In this document: one piece after another, positions 16,490-26,003 of the stretch
Layout: each line of letters begins with the position of its first letter
Position numbering within the stretch: the stretch's first letter is position 1
Assembly: GCF_024053505.1 (NCBI RefSeq)
Contig: NZ_JAMXQS010000001.1
Location: 372,001 to 436,000 of the forward strand
Direction of reading: 5' to 3'
Source of the DNA: Mesorhizobium liriopis
GTDB lineage: Bacteria; Pseudomonadota; Alphaproteobacteria; Rhizobiales; Rhizobiaceae
Length of the DNA: 64,000 nt
Made by a program: the position numbers and the translations under genes
Notes under the pieces: model-generated
The model's database searches: none
Seen by the model: the letters and a program-made list of their open reading frames with translations, nothing else
Told to the model about the DNA's origin: nothing

Positions 16490-18214
16490 ATGTACCGGGC
16501 ACCCGTCGAGGAAATGGTCTTCACCCTGCGCCACGTCGCCTGCGCCGGCGATGAGGCCCTCGACCCCGACCTTCTCAACGCCGTGCTCGAGGAAGCCGCC
16601 CGCTTCGCCTCCAACGAAATGGCCCCGCTCGCCGAATCCGGTGACCGCCAGGGTCTCAAGCTCCAAAGCGGCACGGTCACCATGCCCGATGGCTGGAAGG
16701 AGCTTTACGCGCATTGGCGCGAAGGCGGCTGGGCGGGGGTGATGGCGCCCGACCAATGGGGCGGGCAGGGATTGCCCGTCACCGTCGCCATGGCCGTTCA
16801 CGAAATGTGGAACAGCGCCTCCATGAGCTTCGGCCTTTGCCCGATGCTGACCAGCGGCGCGGTGGAAGCGCTCGCGCACCATGCGTCGCCCGAACTGCAG
16901 GACCGCTATCTCCCCAAACTCATTTCCGGTGAGTGGACCGGCACCATGAACCTGACCGAGCCGCAGGCCGGTTCCGATGTGGGTGCCCTGACGACCCGCG
17001 CGGTGGATCGAGGTGATGGCACCTATCGCATCTTCGGCCAGAAGATCTTCATCACCTTCGGCGAGCACGACCTGACGGACAACATCATTCACCTCGTCCT
17101 CGCCCGCATCGAAGGCGCGCCGGCGGGCACGAAAGGCATCTCGCTTTTCCTGGTGCCCAAGATTCTGGTGAATGAGGACGGCTCACTCGGGAGCCGAAAC
17201 GATCTCGTTTGTGCCGGCATCGAGCACAAGCTCGGCATCCATGCTTCACCCACCTGCACCATGGTCTATGGCGACAAGGGCGAGGGCGCGGTCGGCTGGC
17301 TGGTCGGTGAAGCCAATCGCGGACTGAATGCCATGTTCACGATGATGAACAATGCCCGTTTGGCTGTCGGCATTCAGGGCGTGGCGCTGGCGGAGGCCGC
17401 CACGCAGAAGGCGCTGGCCTATGCCGGCGAGCGTCGCCAGGGCCGTTCCGCACGGCACGAGGGCAGCGGCATGGCGCCGATCCTCCACCACCCCGATATC
17501 CAGCGCACGCTTCTCACCATGAAGGCGCTGACCGCTGCTTCCCGCGCGATCTGCTACCTCTGTGCGCAGGCCCTCGCGGAAGCCGAAGGCACAGAGAACA
17601 AACCTTTCTGGGCAGAGCGCGGCGCACTGCTGACCCCCGTTGCCAAGGCCTTCTCCACCGATATCGGCGTCGAGGTTTCCTCGCTGGGCCTGGGCGTCCA
17701 TGGCGGCATGGGCTTCATCGAGGAAACGGGTGCCGCGCGCTTTTACCGCGATGCGCGCATCGCGCCGATCTATGAAGGCACCAACGGCATCCAGGCCATC
17801 GACCTGGTCGCGCGCAAGCTGCCGCTCGGACAGGGCGAGCACGTGCACGGCTTCATCGCCGATTTGCGCGAAGTCGTGGAGGCCGTCCGCACCTCCAACC
17901 GCCCAGGCTTCGGCGCCACGGCGGAGAAGCTCGGTGCCGCGCTGGACGCTTTGACCGAAGCGACGCGCTTTCTGCAATCTGCCGAACCCGACTCGGCACT
18001 CGCCGGCGCCACGCCCTATCTTCGTCTGTTCGGCCTCGCCACTGGCGGCGTGCTTCTCGCCAAGGGCGCGCTGGCGGATGAAGGCGAATCCAGAACGGCC
18101 CTTTGCCGCTTCTTCGCGGAAAACCTGATCGGCCAAGCCACGGCCTTGAAAGACGAAGTCATCGGCGGCGCGGAAAGCCTCGCCCGCGCGGCCGACCTTC
18201 TTCTGGCTTCGTGA
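16490..18214 (+). CDS. Acyl-CoA dehydrogenase with N- and C-terminal extensions
   Basis: A 574-residue flavoenzyme that introduces a trans-2 double bond into acyl-CoA. The N-terminal MYRAPVEEMVFTLRHVA is the AcylCoA_DH_N extension, the FAD/substrate region has MNLTEPQAGSDVGALTTRAV, and the catalytic base is the Glu in IYEGTNGIQAIDL (about residue 430). The C-terminal extra domain (about 470-574) places it in the long FadE/DmdC-like group, so annotation as 3-methylmercaptopropionyl-CoA dehydrogenase is possible but not proven. GGAGGAG precedes ATG 16490. A crotonase gene follows immediately. Confidence 0.9.
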   Translation: MYRAPVEEMVFTLRHVACAGDEALDPDLLNAVLEEAARFASNEMAPLAESGDRQGLKLQSGTVTMPDGWKELYAHWREGGWAGVMAPDQWGGQGLPVTVAMAVHEMWNSASMSFGLCPMLTSGAVEALAHHASPELQDRYLPKLISGEWTGTMNLTEPQAGSDVGALTTRAVDRGDGTYRIFGQKIFITFGEHDLTDNIIHLVLARIEGAPAGTKGISLFLVPKILVNEDGSLGSRNDLVCAGIEHKLGIHASPTCTMVYGDKGEGAVGWLVGEANRGLNAMFTMMNNARLAVGIQGVALAEAATQKALAYAGERRQGRSARHEGSGMAPILHHPDIQRTLLTMKALTAASRAICYLCAQALAEAEGTENKPFWAERGALLTPVAKAFSTDIGVEVSSLGLGVHGGMGFIEETGAARFYRDARIAPIYEGTNGIQAIDLVARKLPLGQGEHVHGFIADLREVVEAVRTSNRPGFGATAEKLGAALDALTEATRFLQSAEPDSALAGATPYLRLFGLATGGVLLAKGALADEGESRTALCRFFAENLIGQATALKDEVIGGAESLARAADLLLAS

Positions 18215-18222
18215 GCACGACA

Positions 18223-18972
18223 ATGAGCGAGCACATCGAAATCACCCGCGCGAACGGCATCCAGACGATCCGGATGAACCGCCCCGACAAGAAGAACGCC
18301 ATCACCCGCGCGATGTATGACGCCATGGCGCAGGCCCTGCGCGACGGCGAGGCGGACGACGCAACGCGCGTTCACGTCTTTTTCGGCGTGCCCGGCGCGT
18401 TTTCGGCTGGCAACGATCTCGCGGATTTTCTGGCTGTCGCCACTGGCGGCGAGGTCGGCCGCGAGGTCTGGGCCTTTCTCGAAGCACTGGCCTCGACCGA
18501 CAAGCCGGTTCTGTCCGGCGTCGACGGCATCGCGGTCGGCATCGGCACCACGCTCAACCTCCATTGCGACCTGACCTTCGCCACCGCGCGCACCGTCTTG
18601 CGCACGCCCTTCGTCGATCTGGGCCTCGTGCCTGAAGCCGCATCGAGCCTGCTCGTGCCGAACCTTATCGGCCACCAGCGCGCCTTTGCGCTTTTGTGCA
18701 TGGGTAAGGGGATGACGGCAGATGAAGCTATGGCTTCGGGTCTGATCGCGAAGGTCGTGGAAGAAGATGCGCTGGAAGCTGCAGTCCTTGACGCCGCCAC
18801 CCGTCTCGCCGCCAAGCCGCGCGAAGCACTGCGAATCTCGCGCGCGCTGCTGAGACCGTCACGCGATGCGGTGACTGGGCGGATCAAAGAGGAAGGGCGG
18901 TTGTTCGCCGAGCGGCTTCGGTCTGATGAGGCGCGGCAGGCCTTTCAGGCGTTCATGGCGCGGAAGGGGTGA
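18223..18972 (+). CDS. Enoyl-CoA hydratase/isomerase family protein
   Basis: A 249-residue crotonase-fold protein. The oxyanion loop is visible in GAFSAGNDLADFL (near residue 60) and in the GIAVGIGTTLNLHCDLTFA helix. Only the second of the two catalytic glutamates of hydratases is present (DLGLVPEAASSLLVP); the first position reads Thr in IGTTL. This is typical of isomerase-like or other crotonases, so 2-enoyl-CoA hydration is doubtful. ATG 18223 is nine bases after the acyl-CoA dehydrogenase stop; a GTG at 18211 overlapping that stop is an alternative start. Confidence 0.87.
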   Translation: MSEHIEITRANGIQTIRMNRPDKKNAITRAMYDAMAQALRDGEADDATRVHVFFGVPGAFSAGNDLADFLAVATGGEVGREVWAFLEALASTDKPVLSGVDGIAVGIGTTLNLHCDLTFATARTVLRTPFVDLGLVPEAASSLLVPNLIGHQRAFALLCMGKGMTADEAMASGLIAKVVEEDALEAAVLDAATRLAAKPREALRISRALLRPSRDAVTGRIKEEGRLFAERLRSDEARQAFQAFMARKG

Positions 18973-18987
18973 CCTCTCCACCGGCAA

Positions 18988-19013
18988 AGCTTCCGCCGCT
19001 TCGAGCGAAAGCT
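18988..19013. terminator. Imperfect hairpin in a convergent gap
   Basis: AGCTTCCGC (18988-18996) pairs with GCGAAAGCT (19005-19013) with one mismatch and an eight-base loop. It fills the 42-base gap between the converging crotonase and pdxH genes. There is no T-run on either strand, so a bidirectional terminator role is only suggested by position. Confidence 0.3.
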
Positions 19014-19014
19014 C

Positions 19015-19629
19015 TCACGGATAAAGCCGCTCCGTCGCCCACCGGTCGCCATCCTTCTTGAACACCACCCGGTCATGCAACCGAAACGGCCGGTCGTGCC
19101 AGAACTCGATTGTCTCCGGCACCAGCCGAAATCCCGACCAATAGGTTGGCCGCGGCACAGTGTCCTCTCCGAACCGCTCTGTCTGCGCGACCACCGCCTC
19201 TTCCAGCTCCTCGCGCGATCCCAACGCCCGCGATTGCTTCGAAGCCCATGCCCCGATCTGGCTGCCGCGCGGCCGTGTCGCGAAATAGGCATCCGCCTCG
19301 TCGTCCGATACCACCTCCACATGGCCCCGCACGCGCACCGAGCGGCGCAGCGATTTCCAGTGAAAGCACATCGCAGCCTTCATCGAGGCAAGGATCTCGC
19401 GGCCCTTGGCGCTTTCGAAGTTCGTGAAAATCGTGAAGCCGCGCTCGTCGAAGCCGTTCATCAGCACCATGCGCACATCCGGCAGCCCGTCCGCATCGAC
19501 GCTCGCCAGCGCCACCGCATGCGGGTCGTTGATCTCGCTTGCCTTGGCGTCCTCCAGCCATTCACGAAACAGCGAAAACGGCTCATCACGCTTCGTGAAG
19601 TCACTTTCGGTTAAGGTTGCTGCGCTCAT
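19015..19629 (-). CDS. pdxH: Pyridoxamine 5'-phosphate oxidase
   Basis: A 204-residue FMN enzyme that oxidises pyridoxine or pyridoxamine phosphate to PLP. Family blocks are clear: [35 protein letters not shown] and the C-terminal [11 protein letters not shown]. The ATG at 19629 gives [18 protein letters not shown]; nine further in-frame residues are possible. No ribosome site is visible before 19629. Only 26 bases separate it from the divergent lipoprotein gene, so the two promoters must overlap. Confidence 0.93.
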   Translation of the reverse strand: MSAATLTESDFTKRDEPFSLFREWLEDAKASEINDPHAVALASVDADGLPDVRMVLMNGFDERGFTIFTNFESAKGREILASMKAAMCFHWKSLRRSVRVRGHVEVVSDDEADAYFATRPRGSQIGAWASKQSRALGSREELEEAVVAQTERFGEDTVPRPTYWSGFRLVPETIEFWHDRPFRLHDRVVFKKDGDRWATERLYP

Positions 19630-19655
19630 AGTTTTACTCGTATATGGGAAAGCCA

Positions 19656-20132
19656 ATGGGACATCGCCGATTGACCGACCTCGCGCAAGCGCCGCTCAGC
19701 CGCAACCGGATTGCCACGCCCCGTCTGATGCTTCTTTCGGGGTGCTTCGTGGCCGTTGCCGCCTTAACGGGCTGCGCGTCGAAAGGTGCCGATCTGAAAA
19801 CGGCGGAAGTCGATCGCACGCTCTACACGAGCGAGGTGAAGCCAGACGCGAAGGCGTCCGAGCCCGAGCGCATTTCCGACGAGGCGACCATCCGCAATGC
19901 CGTGTCGGCTGCCGATGTCCAGACGCAGGGCACGCAGGAGCTGGCCTGGGCGAATTCCGAGACCGGCTCGCGCGGGGCCATCACGGCCATGGCCGAGCAC
20001 CAGAACGGCGACCAACTCTGCCGCCGCTTCACCACGTCGCGCGAAAGCTATGACGGGGTTGCCCTTTATCAGGGCGAAGCCTGCAAGCAGCAGTCGGGCG
20101 ATTGGCGGCTGCAGAACTTCAAGCCGTTGTAA
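19656..20132 (+). CDS. Small outer-membrane lipoprotein, RT0821/Lpp0805-like surface protein
   Basis: A 158-residue protein with a lipoprotein signal: basic region (RNRIATPR), hydrophobic stretch ([16 protein letters not shown]) and lipobox ALTGC, with Cys at about residue 39. The mature part has two Cys that could form a disulfide (DQLCRRFTT and GEACKQQ) and a [12 protein letters not shown] motif as in the RT0821/Lpp0805 surface antigens of alphaproteobacteria. ATG 19656 has a GGGAAAG site upstream; ATG 19644 is in frame but lacks one. Function unknown, probably envelope. Confidence 0.75.
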   Translation: MGHRRLTDLAQAPLSRNRIATPRLMLLSGCFVAVAALTGCASKGADLKTAEVDRTLYTSEVKPDAKASEPERISDEATIRNAVSAADVQTQGTQELAWANSETGSRGAITAMAEHQNGDQLCRRFTTSRESYDGVALYQGEACKQQSGDWRLQNFKPL

Positions 20133-20223
20133 GAGTTGAGGATTTCGCGAGTCCCCATCTGGAACTCGCCTTTCCGAGGTCGCATATAGAACGGGACCAC
20201 ACCGTTCCGAGGCAAATGAACCC

Positions 20224-21165
20224 ATGAGCGACCCGTACCAGGTGCTGGGCGTCAACAAGGACGCCTCGGCCAAAGACATCAAATCGGCCTTCCGCAAGCT
20301 GGCCAAGAAATACCATCCGGACCAGAACCCCGACGATCCCAAGGCCAAGGACCGCTTCTCCGCCGTCAACCAGGCCTATGAGATCCTGGGCGAGGACGAC
20401 AAGCGCAAGGCCTATGACCGCGGCGAGATCGACGCCGAGGGGAAGCCGCGCTTCCAGGGCTTCAACGGCGCCGATGGCGACCCGTTCGCGGGCTTCCGCC
20501 AGCGCGGTGGTGGCGCGGGCGATGGTCCCGGCGGCATGCGCTGGGAGTTCTCTTCGAACCGTCCCGGCGCGGGCGCGGGTGCGGCCGATTTTGACGCGGA
20601 CATCTTTTCCGACATTTTCGGCCAGGCCTTCGGTGGCGGCCGTCAGGCCGGTGCCGGCATGCGCCGCCCGCCCGCCAAGGGCGCGGACTTGTCCGCCGCA
20701 CTCGACATCTCGGTCGAAGATGTGGCAACCGCCGCGCGCGTCAACGCGCTGTTCCCGAACGGCAAGCAGTTGGCCGTCAAGCTTCCCGCCTTCGTCGAGG
20801 ACGGCCAGACCATCCGCCTGAAGGGGCAGGGCGAGGAGGGCCCCGGCGGCGCGGGTGATGCCATGATCCAGCTGCGCATTCGTCCCCATCCGCGCTTCCG
20901 CCTCGAAGGCCGCGACGTGCATGTGGATGTGCCGGTGCCGCTCAAGGATGCCGTGTTGGGCGGCAAGGTTTCGGTCGAGACGCCCACCGGTCGTCTCGCC
21001 GTTTCGGTGCCCGCATGGTCCAGCTCCGACAAGGTCCTGCGCCTCAAGGGCAAGGGTCTGCCCGTGAAGACGGGCGGCCATGCCGATCTCTACGCGCATC
21101 TGCGCATCATGCTGCCCGAAGGCGGTGATGCTGCGCTGGAACAGTTCTTGAGAACCACGGCGTAA
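20224..21165 (+). CDS. DnaJ C-terminal domain protein (CbpA-like, no zinc finger)
   Basis: A 313-residue J-protein. The J domain is at 2-66 with the HPD motif in KYHPDQNP, followed by a Gly/Phe-rich linker (about 80-140, [15 protein letters not shown]) and the two beta-barrel C-terminal domains. The CxxCxGxG zinc repeats of true DnaJ are absent, so it belongs with CbpA/type B co-chaperones that stimulate DnaK. The ATG at 20224 fits the J-domain start. TATAGA at 20185-20190 could be a -10. Confidence 0.9.
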   Translation: MSDPYQVLGVNKDASAKDIKSAFRKLAKKYHPDQNPDDPKAKDRFSAVNQAYEILGEDDKRKAYDRGEIDAEGKPRFQGFNGADGDPFAGFRQRGGGAGDGPGGMRWEFSSNRPGAGAGAADFDADIFSDIFGQAFGGGRQAGAGMRRPPAKGADLSAALDISVEDVATAARVNALFPNGKQLAVKLPAFVEDGQTIRLKGQGEEGPGGAGDAMIQLRIRPHPRFRLEGRDVHVDVPVPLKDAVLGGKVSVETPTGRLAVSVPAWSSSDKVLRLKGKGLPVKTGGHADLYAHLRIMLPEGGDAALEQFLRTTA

Positions 21166-21245
21166 GCATCTCCAAAGCTTGAAGCTCTTGGGGGCCTATG
21201 CGATAGGGCCGTAAAGAGTATATCAAAGTTTAGGGATGGAAGCGC

Positions 21246-22076
21246 ATGGCAGCGGGCGAAGCGACCGGCACAGGGCTGATGGCAGGCAAGAAGGGCTTGA
21301 TCCTGGGCGTCGCCAATAATCGCTCGATCGCCTACGGCATCGCCAAGGCCGCGCGCGACCACGGTGCCGAGATCGCGCTGACTTATCAGGGCGAAGCCTT
21401 CAAGAAGCGCGTCGAACCGCTCGCCAACGAGCTCGGCGCGCATCTCGCCGGCTATTGCGACGTCACCGATCCGGCAAGCCTCGACGCCGTGTTCGACGGC
21501 GTCAAGGAGAAGTGGGGCAAGCTCGACTTCCTCGTCCATGCCATCGCCTTTTCCGACAAGGACGAGCTTGACGGCCGCTACCTCGACACCACGCGCGACA
21601 ACTTCCTGCGCACGATGGATATCTCGGTCTATTCCTTCACCACCATCGCCAAGCGCGCCGAGCCGCTGATGACCGATGGCGGCTCGCTTTTGACGCTCAC
21701 TTACTACGGCGCCGAGAAGGTGATGCCGCACTACAATGTCATGGGTGTCGCCAAGGCCGCGCTCGAGGCTTCCGTGCGCTATCTCGCGGTTGATCTCGGC
21801 GGCAGCCGCATCCGCGTCAACGCGATCTCGGCAGGCCCCATCAAGACGCTGGCCGCAAGCGGCATCGGCGACTTCCGCTACATCCTCAAGTGGAACGAGT
21901 ACAATTCGCCGCTCAAGCGCACCGTGACACCGGAAGAGGTCGGCGATTCCGCACTCTATTTCCTGTCCGACCTGTCGCGCGGTGTCACGGGCGAGGTGCA
22001 CCATGTCGATTCGGGCTACCACGTGGTCGGCATGAAGGCTGTGGACGCGCCCGACATCTCCACCGTCAAGGACTGA
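21246..22076 (+). CDS. fabI: Enoyl-[acyl-carrier-protein] reductase (NADH)
   Basis: A 276-residue SDR enzyme for the last reduction in fatty acid elongation and the classical triclosan target. The cofactor loop GVANNRSIAYGIAK is at 21-34. The catalytic set aligns with E. coli FabI at a constant offset: Tyr153 (LTYYGAEK), Tyr163 (PHYNVMG) and Lys170 (GVAK). An N-terminal extension of about ten residues (MAAGEATGTG) precedes the usual LMAGKKGLIL start. A histidine phosphatase gene follows after seven bases. Confidence 0.95.
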   Translation: MAAGEATGTGLMAGKKGLILGVANNRSIAYGIAKAARDHGAEIALTYQGEAFKKRVEPLANELGAHLAGYCDVTDPASLDAVFDGVKEKWGKLDFLVHAIAFSDKDELDGRYLDTTRDNFLRTMDISVYSFTTIAKRAEPLMTDGGSLLTLTYYGAEKVMPHYNVMGVAKAALEASVRYLAVDLGGSRIRVNAISAGPIKTLAASGIGDFRYILKWNEYNSPLKRTVTPEEVGDSALYFLSDLSRGVTGEVHHVDSGYHVVGMKAVDAPDISTVKD

Positions 22077-22083
22077 TCCACAC

Positions 22084-22701
22084 ATGTCGCTGAGTGATGC
22101 GGAGGCGATCGGACGCCTCCCGCTCATCTATTTCGTGCGCCATGGCGAAACCGCCTGGAATGCCGAAGGCCGCCTTCAGGGTCAGTCTGATATCGACATT
22201 TCGCCGGTTGGCCGAAGCCAAGCCGATCGCAACGGCCGTGAGCTCAAATCGCTGATCGGCTCGGCCGAAGGTTTCGATTTCGTCGCAAGCCCCATGCGCC
22301 GCACGCGCGAAACCATGGAGCGCCTGCGCGCGGCCATGGACCTCGACCCGCACGCCTACCGCACCGACCAGCGTCTGGTGGAACTTTCCTTCGGCGACTG
22401 GCAGGGCTTCAGCTACGAAGACCTCGAAAAGCGTGATCCCGGCATCACGGCCGAACGCGCCGCCGACAAATGGCGCTTCGTGCCGCCGGGCGAGGGGGCC
22501 GAAAGCTATGCGCTCCTGCTCGAACGCGTGCGCCCAGCCATCCTCGGTTTCCGCGAACCTACCATCTGCGTCACCCATGGCGGCATCATCCGCACGCTGT
22601 TCGTGATGTCCGGCATGCTGACACCGGACGAGGCCTCAGTGGTCGATACCCCGCAGAACAAGATCCTGCGCCTGGAAGGCGGCAAGCTCGCCTGGTTCTG
22701 A
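22084..22701 (+). CDS. Histidine phosphatase family protein (phosphoglycerate mutase-like)
   Basis: A 205-residue branch-1 histidine phosphatase. The phospho-acceptor motif is FVRHGETAWN (about residues 18-27), the second Arg/His set appears in SPMRRTRETMERL, and the distal motif is VTHGGIIRTLF. Such enzymes include 2,3-dPG-dependent mutases and broad phosphatases; the sequence does not decide. It starts seven bases after fabI and is probably co-transcribed with it. Confidence 0.88.
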   Translation: MSLSDAEAIGRLPLIYFVRHGETAWNAEGRLQGQSDIDISPVGRSQADRNGRELKSLIGSAEGFDFVASPMRRTRETMERLRAAMDLDPHAYRTDQRLVELSFGDWQGFSYEDLEKRDPGITAERAADKWRFVPPGEGAESYALLLERVRPAILGFREPTICVTHGGIIRTLFVMSGMLTPDEASVVDTPQNKILRLEGGKLAWF

Positions 22702-22745
22702 GAAAATCGTTCCGTGAAGCACCGGCTTGGCGCAACAGCCTTTTG

Positions 22746-22774
22746 TTGACCCGCTCGCAACAGCCGGTTTAGAC
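22746..22774 (+). promoter_or_regulatory. Candidate promoter of aroC
   Basis: TTGACC (22746-22751), a 17-base spacer and TTAGAC (22769-22774) lie 38 bases upstream of the aroC ATG. The -35 is strong and the -10 weak. A ten-base direct repeat CGCAACAGCC occurs at 22731-22740 and 22756-22765, one copy ahead of the -35 and one in the spacer, which might be a regulator site. Confidence 0.35.
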
Positions 22775-22812
22775 GCTCTCAGCCCGCCGCGTCAGAAGTT
22801 CTCGCCCGCCCC

Positions 22813-23910
22813 ATGTCCCACAACACGTTCGGCCATTTGTTCCGTGTCACCACCTGGGGTGAGAGCCATGGGCCGGCGCTCGGCTGCGTGGTCGATGGCT
22901 GCCCGCCCGGCATCCGCTTCCGCCGCGAGGATATCCAGCACGATCTCGACCGCCGCCGCCCTGGCCAGTCACGCTTCGTGACGCAGCGCCGCGAGCCCGA
23001 CGAAGTGAAGATCCTGTCCGGTGTGCTGGAAGAAGAGGACGGCACGCTGGTCACCACCGGCACTCCCGTTTCCATGCTGATCGAGAACGTCGATCAGCGC
23101 TCCAAGGATTATGGCGAGATCGCCCGCCAATACCGCCCCGGTCATGCCGACTACGCCTATGAAGCCAAGTACGGATTGCGCGACCATCGCGGCGGCGGGC
23201 GCTCCTCCGCGCGCGAGACCGCGGCACGCGTGGCCGCCGGTGCCCTGGCCCGCAAAGTCATCCCTGATGTCACGATCCGCGCCGCACTCGTCTCGATGGG
23301 CACGAAGCAGATCGACCGCGCGAACTGGGATTGGGATTTCACCGAGCACGCCGATAACCCGTTCTTCACGCCCGACCCGCAATCCGTTCCCCTCTTCGCC
23401 GACTATCTCGATGGCATCCGCAAAAACGGCTCTTCCGTGGGTGCCGTGATCGAGGTCGTGGCAGACGGCGTACCAGCCGGCTGGGGCGCCCCGCTTTACG
23501 CCAAGCTCGACGCGGAGATCGCCGGCGCGCTCATGTCCATCAACGCCGTGAAAGGCGTCGAGATCGGTTTGGGCTTCGAAGCCGCGCGGATCACCGGCGA
23601 AGAGAACGCCGACGAAATGCGCGCCGGCAACGAAGGCACGCCGCGTTTCCTCTCCAACAAGGCCGGCGGCGTGCTCGGCGGCATCTCGACCGGCCAGCCC
23701 ATCGTCGCGCGCTTCGCGGTGAAGCCGACCTCTTCGATTCTCACACCGCGCCAGTCGGTCGACAAGGACGGCCAGGAGGTCGATGTGATGACCAAGGGCC
23801 GCCACGACCCTTGCGTCGGCATCCGCGCCGTGCCCATCGGCGAAGCCATGCTCGCCTGCGTGCTTGCCGACCATTTCCTTCGCCATCGCGGCCAGACCGG
23901 CCGCTCGTAA
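22813..23910 (+). CDS. aroC: Chorismate synthase
   Basis: A 365-residue enzyme that converts 5-enolpyruvylshikimate 3-phosphate to chorismate with reduced FMN. Signatures are [18 protein letters not shown] near the N-terminus, [15 protein letters not shown] and [18 protein letters not shown] (residues about 125-142), and the PTSSI region near the C-terminus. Normal length. The ribBX start lies 19 bases after its stop, so the two probably share a transcript. Confidence 0.96.
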   Translation: MSHNTFGHLFRVTTWGESHGPALGCVVDGCPPGIRFRREDIQHDLDRRRPGQSRFVTQRREPDEVKILSGVLEEEDGTLVTTGTPVSMLIENVDQRSKDYGEIARQYRPGHADYAYEAKYGLRDHRGGGRSSARETAARVAAGALARKVIPDVTIRAALVSMGTKQIDRANWDWDFTEHADNPFFTPDPQSVPLFADYLDGIRKNGSSVGAVIEVVADGVPAGWGAPLYAKLDAEIAGALMSINAVKGVEIGLGFEAARITGEENADEMRAGNEGTPRFLSNKAGGVLGGISTGQPIVARFAVKPTSSILTPRQSVDKDGQEVDVMTKGRHDPCVGIRAVPIGEAMLACVLADHFLRHRGQTGRS

Positions 23911-23929
23911 AGCTTACGGAACAGCGCTC

Positions 23930-25021
23930 ATGTCCTTCGATCAGAAACGCGTCGCAGAAGCCATCCGCGCCTTCGAGCGCGGCGAGATCGTGGTGGTGAC
24001 CGACGATGACGGGCGCGAGAACGAGGGCGACCTGATCGTCGCGGCCGTCCACTGCACGCCCGAAAAGATGGCCTTCATCGTGCGCCACACCAGCGGCATC
24101 GTCTGCACGCCCATGCCGCGCGCCGAAGCCAAGCGCCTGAATCTGTCCGCCATGGTCGCCGAAAACGATTCGGCCCACACCACGGCCTTCACCGTTTCCG
24201 TCGATTTCAAGCACGGCACCACAACCGGCATCTCGGCCGACGACCGCACGCTGACGGTCCGCAACCTCGCTAATGCCAATGCCGGTGCATCCGATTTCGT
24301 GCGCCCCGGCCACATCTTCCCGTTGGTCGCCCGCGAGGGCGGTGTGCTGATGCGCTCGGGCCATACGGAAGCGGCGGTCGATCTCTGCAAGCTCGCCGGC
24401 CTGCCGCCCATCGGCGTGATTTGCGAACTGGTCAACGATGACGGCACCGTCACACGTGGGCCGCAGGTGGCCGATTTCGCCCAGAAGCACGGCCTCAAGC
24501 AGGTTTCCGTCGCCGACCTCATCGCATGGCGCCAGCGTCAGGAAACGCTGGTCGAGCGCGTTGCCACCTTCGATGTCGAGACGCCCGCCGGCCGTGCCAA
24601 GGCGCACGCCTACACGCTGCCCTGGGACCCGATGCAGCATCTCGCGATCGTCTTCGGCGACATTCGAGACGGCGAAGAGGTACCGGTGCGGCTCCATCTC
24701 GAAAACGTGGTGCAGGATGTGTTCGGCGCGACATCTTCGCTCGAAGGCGTGCTCGCACGCATGGGCGAGAAGAAGCGCGGCGTGGTCATCTACCTGCGCG
24801 AAGGCTCGGTCGGCGTCGGTGCGTCCGACACCGCGCGCAACCGGAGCGAGGCGCATGCCGAGGCGCGCAACCGCGAAAACGAATGGCGCGAGATCGGCCT
24901 GGGCGCGCAGATCCTCAAGGATCTCGGCATTTCGTCCATCGAACTCATCGCCACCCGTGAGCGTCATTATGTCGGCCTCGAAGGCTTCGGCATCCGCATC
25001 GCCCGCACTGTTGCGTCGTAA
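23930..25021 (+). CDS. ribB: 3,4-dihydroxy-2-butanone-4-phosphate synthase with degenerate RibA-like domain (RibBX type)
   Basis: A 363-residue two-domain protein. The N-terminal DHBP synthase domain (about 1-200) has the acidic catalytic loop DDDGRENEGD (25-34) and looks functional; it makes the four-carbon unit of riboflavin from ribulose 5-phosphate. The C-terminal domain aligns with GTP cyclohydrolase II, but the three zinc cysteines of that enzyme (C..GD.. and RCDCG pattern) are absent: the region reads HLENVVQDVFGATSSLEGVL. GTP cyclohydrolase II activity is therefore unlikely. This layout is known as RibBX in Bradyrhizobium. ATG 23930 gives MSFDQKRVAEA. Upstream aroC is 19 bases away. 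Confidence 0.9.
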   Translation: MSFDQKRVAEAIRAFERGEIVVVTDDDGRENEGDLIVAAVHCTPEKMAFIVRHTSGIVCTPMPRAEAKRLNLSAMVAENDSAHTTAFTVSVDFKHGTTTGISADDRTLTVRNLANANAGASDFVRPGHIFPLVAREGGVLMRSGHTEAAVDLCKLAGLPPIGVICELVNDDGTVTRGPQVADFAQKHGLKQVSVADLIAWRQRQETLVERVATFDVETPAGRAKAHAYTLPWDPMQHLAIVFGDIRDGEEVPVRLHLENVVQDVFGATSSLEGVLARMGEKKRGVVIYLREGSVGVGASDTARNRSEAHAEARNRENEWREIGLGAQILKDLGISSIELIATRERHYVGLEGFGIRIARTVAS

Positions 25022-25073
25022 GGCGTCCGCCTGATGCTGGTCGCAGCATCCATGCCGTCTATATGAGCCGCTC

Positions 25074-26000
25074 ATGGTGACGCGCCTCTACACGCACTCG
25101 TCCTATCGGGACCACGTCAACCCGCCCGGCCACCCCGAGCGGCCCGACCGCGTGCGGGTGGTCGAAGACGCGCTGTCTGACGACGCATTCGACGATCTCG
25201 ACCGCCACCACGCGCCGGAAGGCACCGTCGAGCAGGTGACGCTCGCGCACCCGCTCCGCTATGTCGAGGCCATCCGCGATGCCGTGCCCACGAGCGGCAT
25301 TCACCGCATCGATGGCGATACGACGCTCAGCGCCGGCAGCTGGGATGCCGCGATCCTGGGTGTGGGTGCTGCCTGCGCCGGCGTGGACGACGTCTTCGCG
25401 TCCCGCGCTCAAAACGTCTTCATCGCCTCGCGCCCGCCCGGCCACCATGCCGAAAAAGAAACGGCGATGGGCTTCTGCCTCTTCAACAACGCCGCCATCG
25501 CCGCGCGCCACGCGCAGAAGGTCCACGGCGCCGAGCGCGTCGCCATCATCGACTGGGACGTGCACCACGGCAACGGCACGCAGGACATCTTCTGGGATGA
25601 TCCGAGTGTCGTTTACTGCTCGACCCATCAGATGCCGCTTTATCCCGGCACCGGCGCGCTCAGCGAAACAGGAGCAGGCAACATCGTCAACGCGCCGCTC
25701 GCGCCCGGCGACGGCGGCAGCGCGTTTCGCGACGCCTTCGCCACTCGCATCCTGCCGGCGCTCGAGAACTTCCGGCCCGATCTTGTGATCGTCTCGGCCG
25801 GCTTCGACGCGCATTACCGCGACCCGCTCGGCGGGCTCGAATTCGTCGAGGACGATTTCGACTGGGCCACCGGCAAGCTGCTCGACATTGCCGCGCGCCA
25901 TTCGGGCGACCGGCTCGTCAGCCTGCTTGAAGGCGGCTATGATCTGGAAGGGCTCGCGCGCTCGGCGGCAGCGCATGTGGCCCGTCTCATGAAAGGTTAG
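25074..26000 (+). CDS. Histone deacetylase family protein (class II-like amidohydrolase)
   Basis: A 308-residue zinc-dependent deacetylase-fold protein. Metal and catalytic motifs are intact: RPPGHHAEK, then IDWDVHHGNGTQD (about 159-171) and VSAGFDAHYRDPLGG. Bacterial members include acetylpolyamine amidohydrolases and protein or small-molecule deacetylases; the substrate cannot be assigned. It precedes xseB by three bases, and the order HDAC-xseB-dxs-tlyA is common in alphaproteobacteria. Confidence 0.88.
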   Translation: MVTRLYTHSSYRDHVNPPGHPERPDRVRVVEDALSDDAFDDLDRHHAPEGTVEQVTLAHPLRYVEAIRDAVPTSGIHRIDGDTTLSAGSWDAAILGVGAACAGVDDVFASRAQNVFIASRPPGHHAEKETAMGFCLFNNAAIAARHAQKVHGAERVAIIDWDVHHGNGTQDIFWDDPSVVYCSTHQMPLYPGTGALSETGAGNIVNAPLAPGDGGSAFRDAFATRILPALENFRPDLVIVSAGFDAHYRDPLGGLEFVEDDFDWATGKLLDIAARHSGDRLVSLLEGGYDLEGLARSAAAHVARLMKG

Positions 26001-26003
26001 TCT

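Noticed and set aside
23911-23929. FMN riboswitch upstream of ribBX
   Set aside because: Only 19 bases separate aroC and ribBX, too short for an RFN element.
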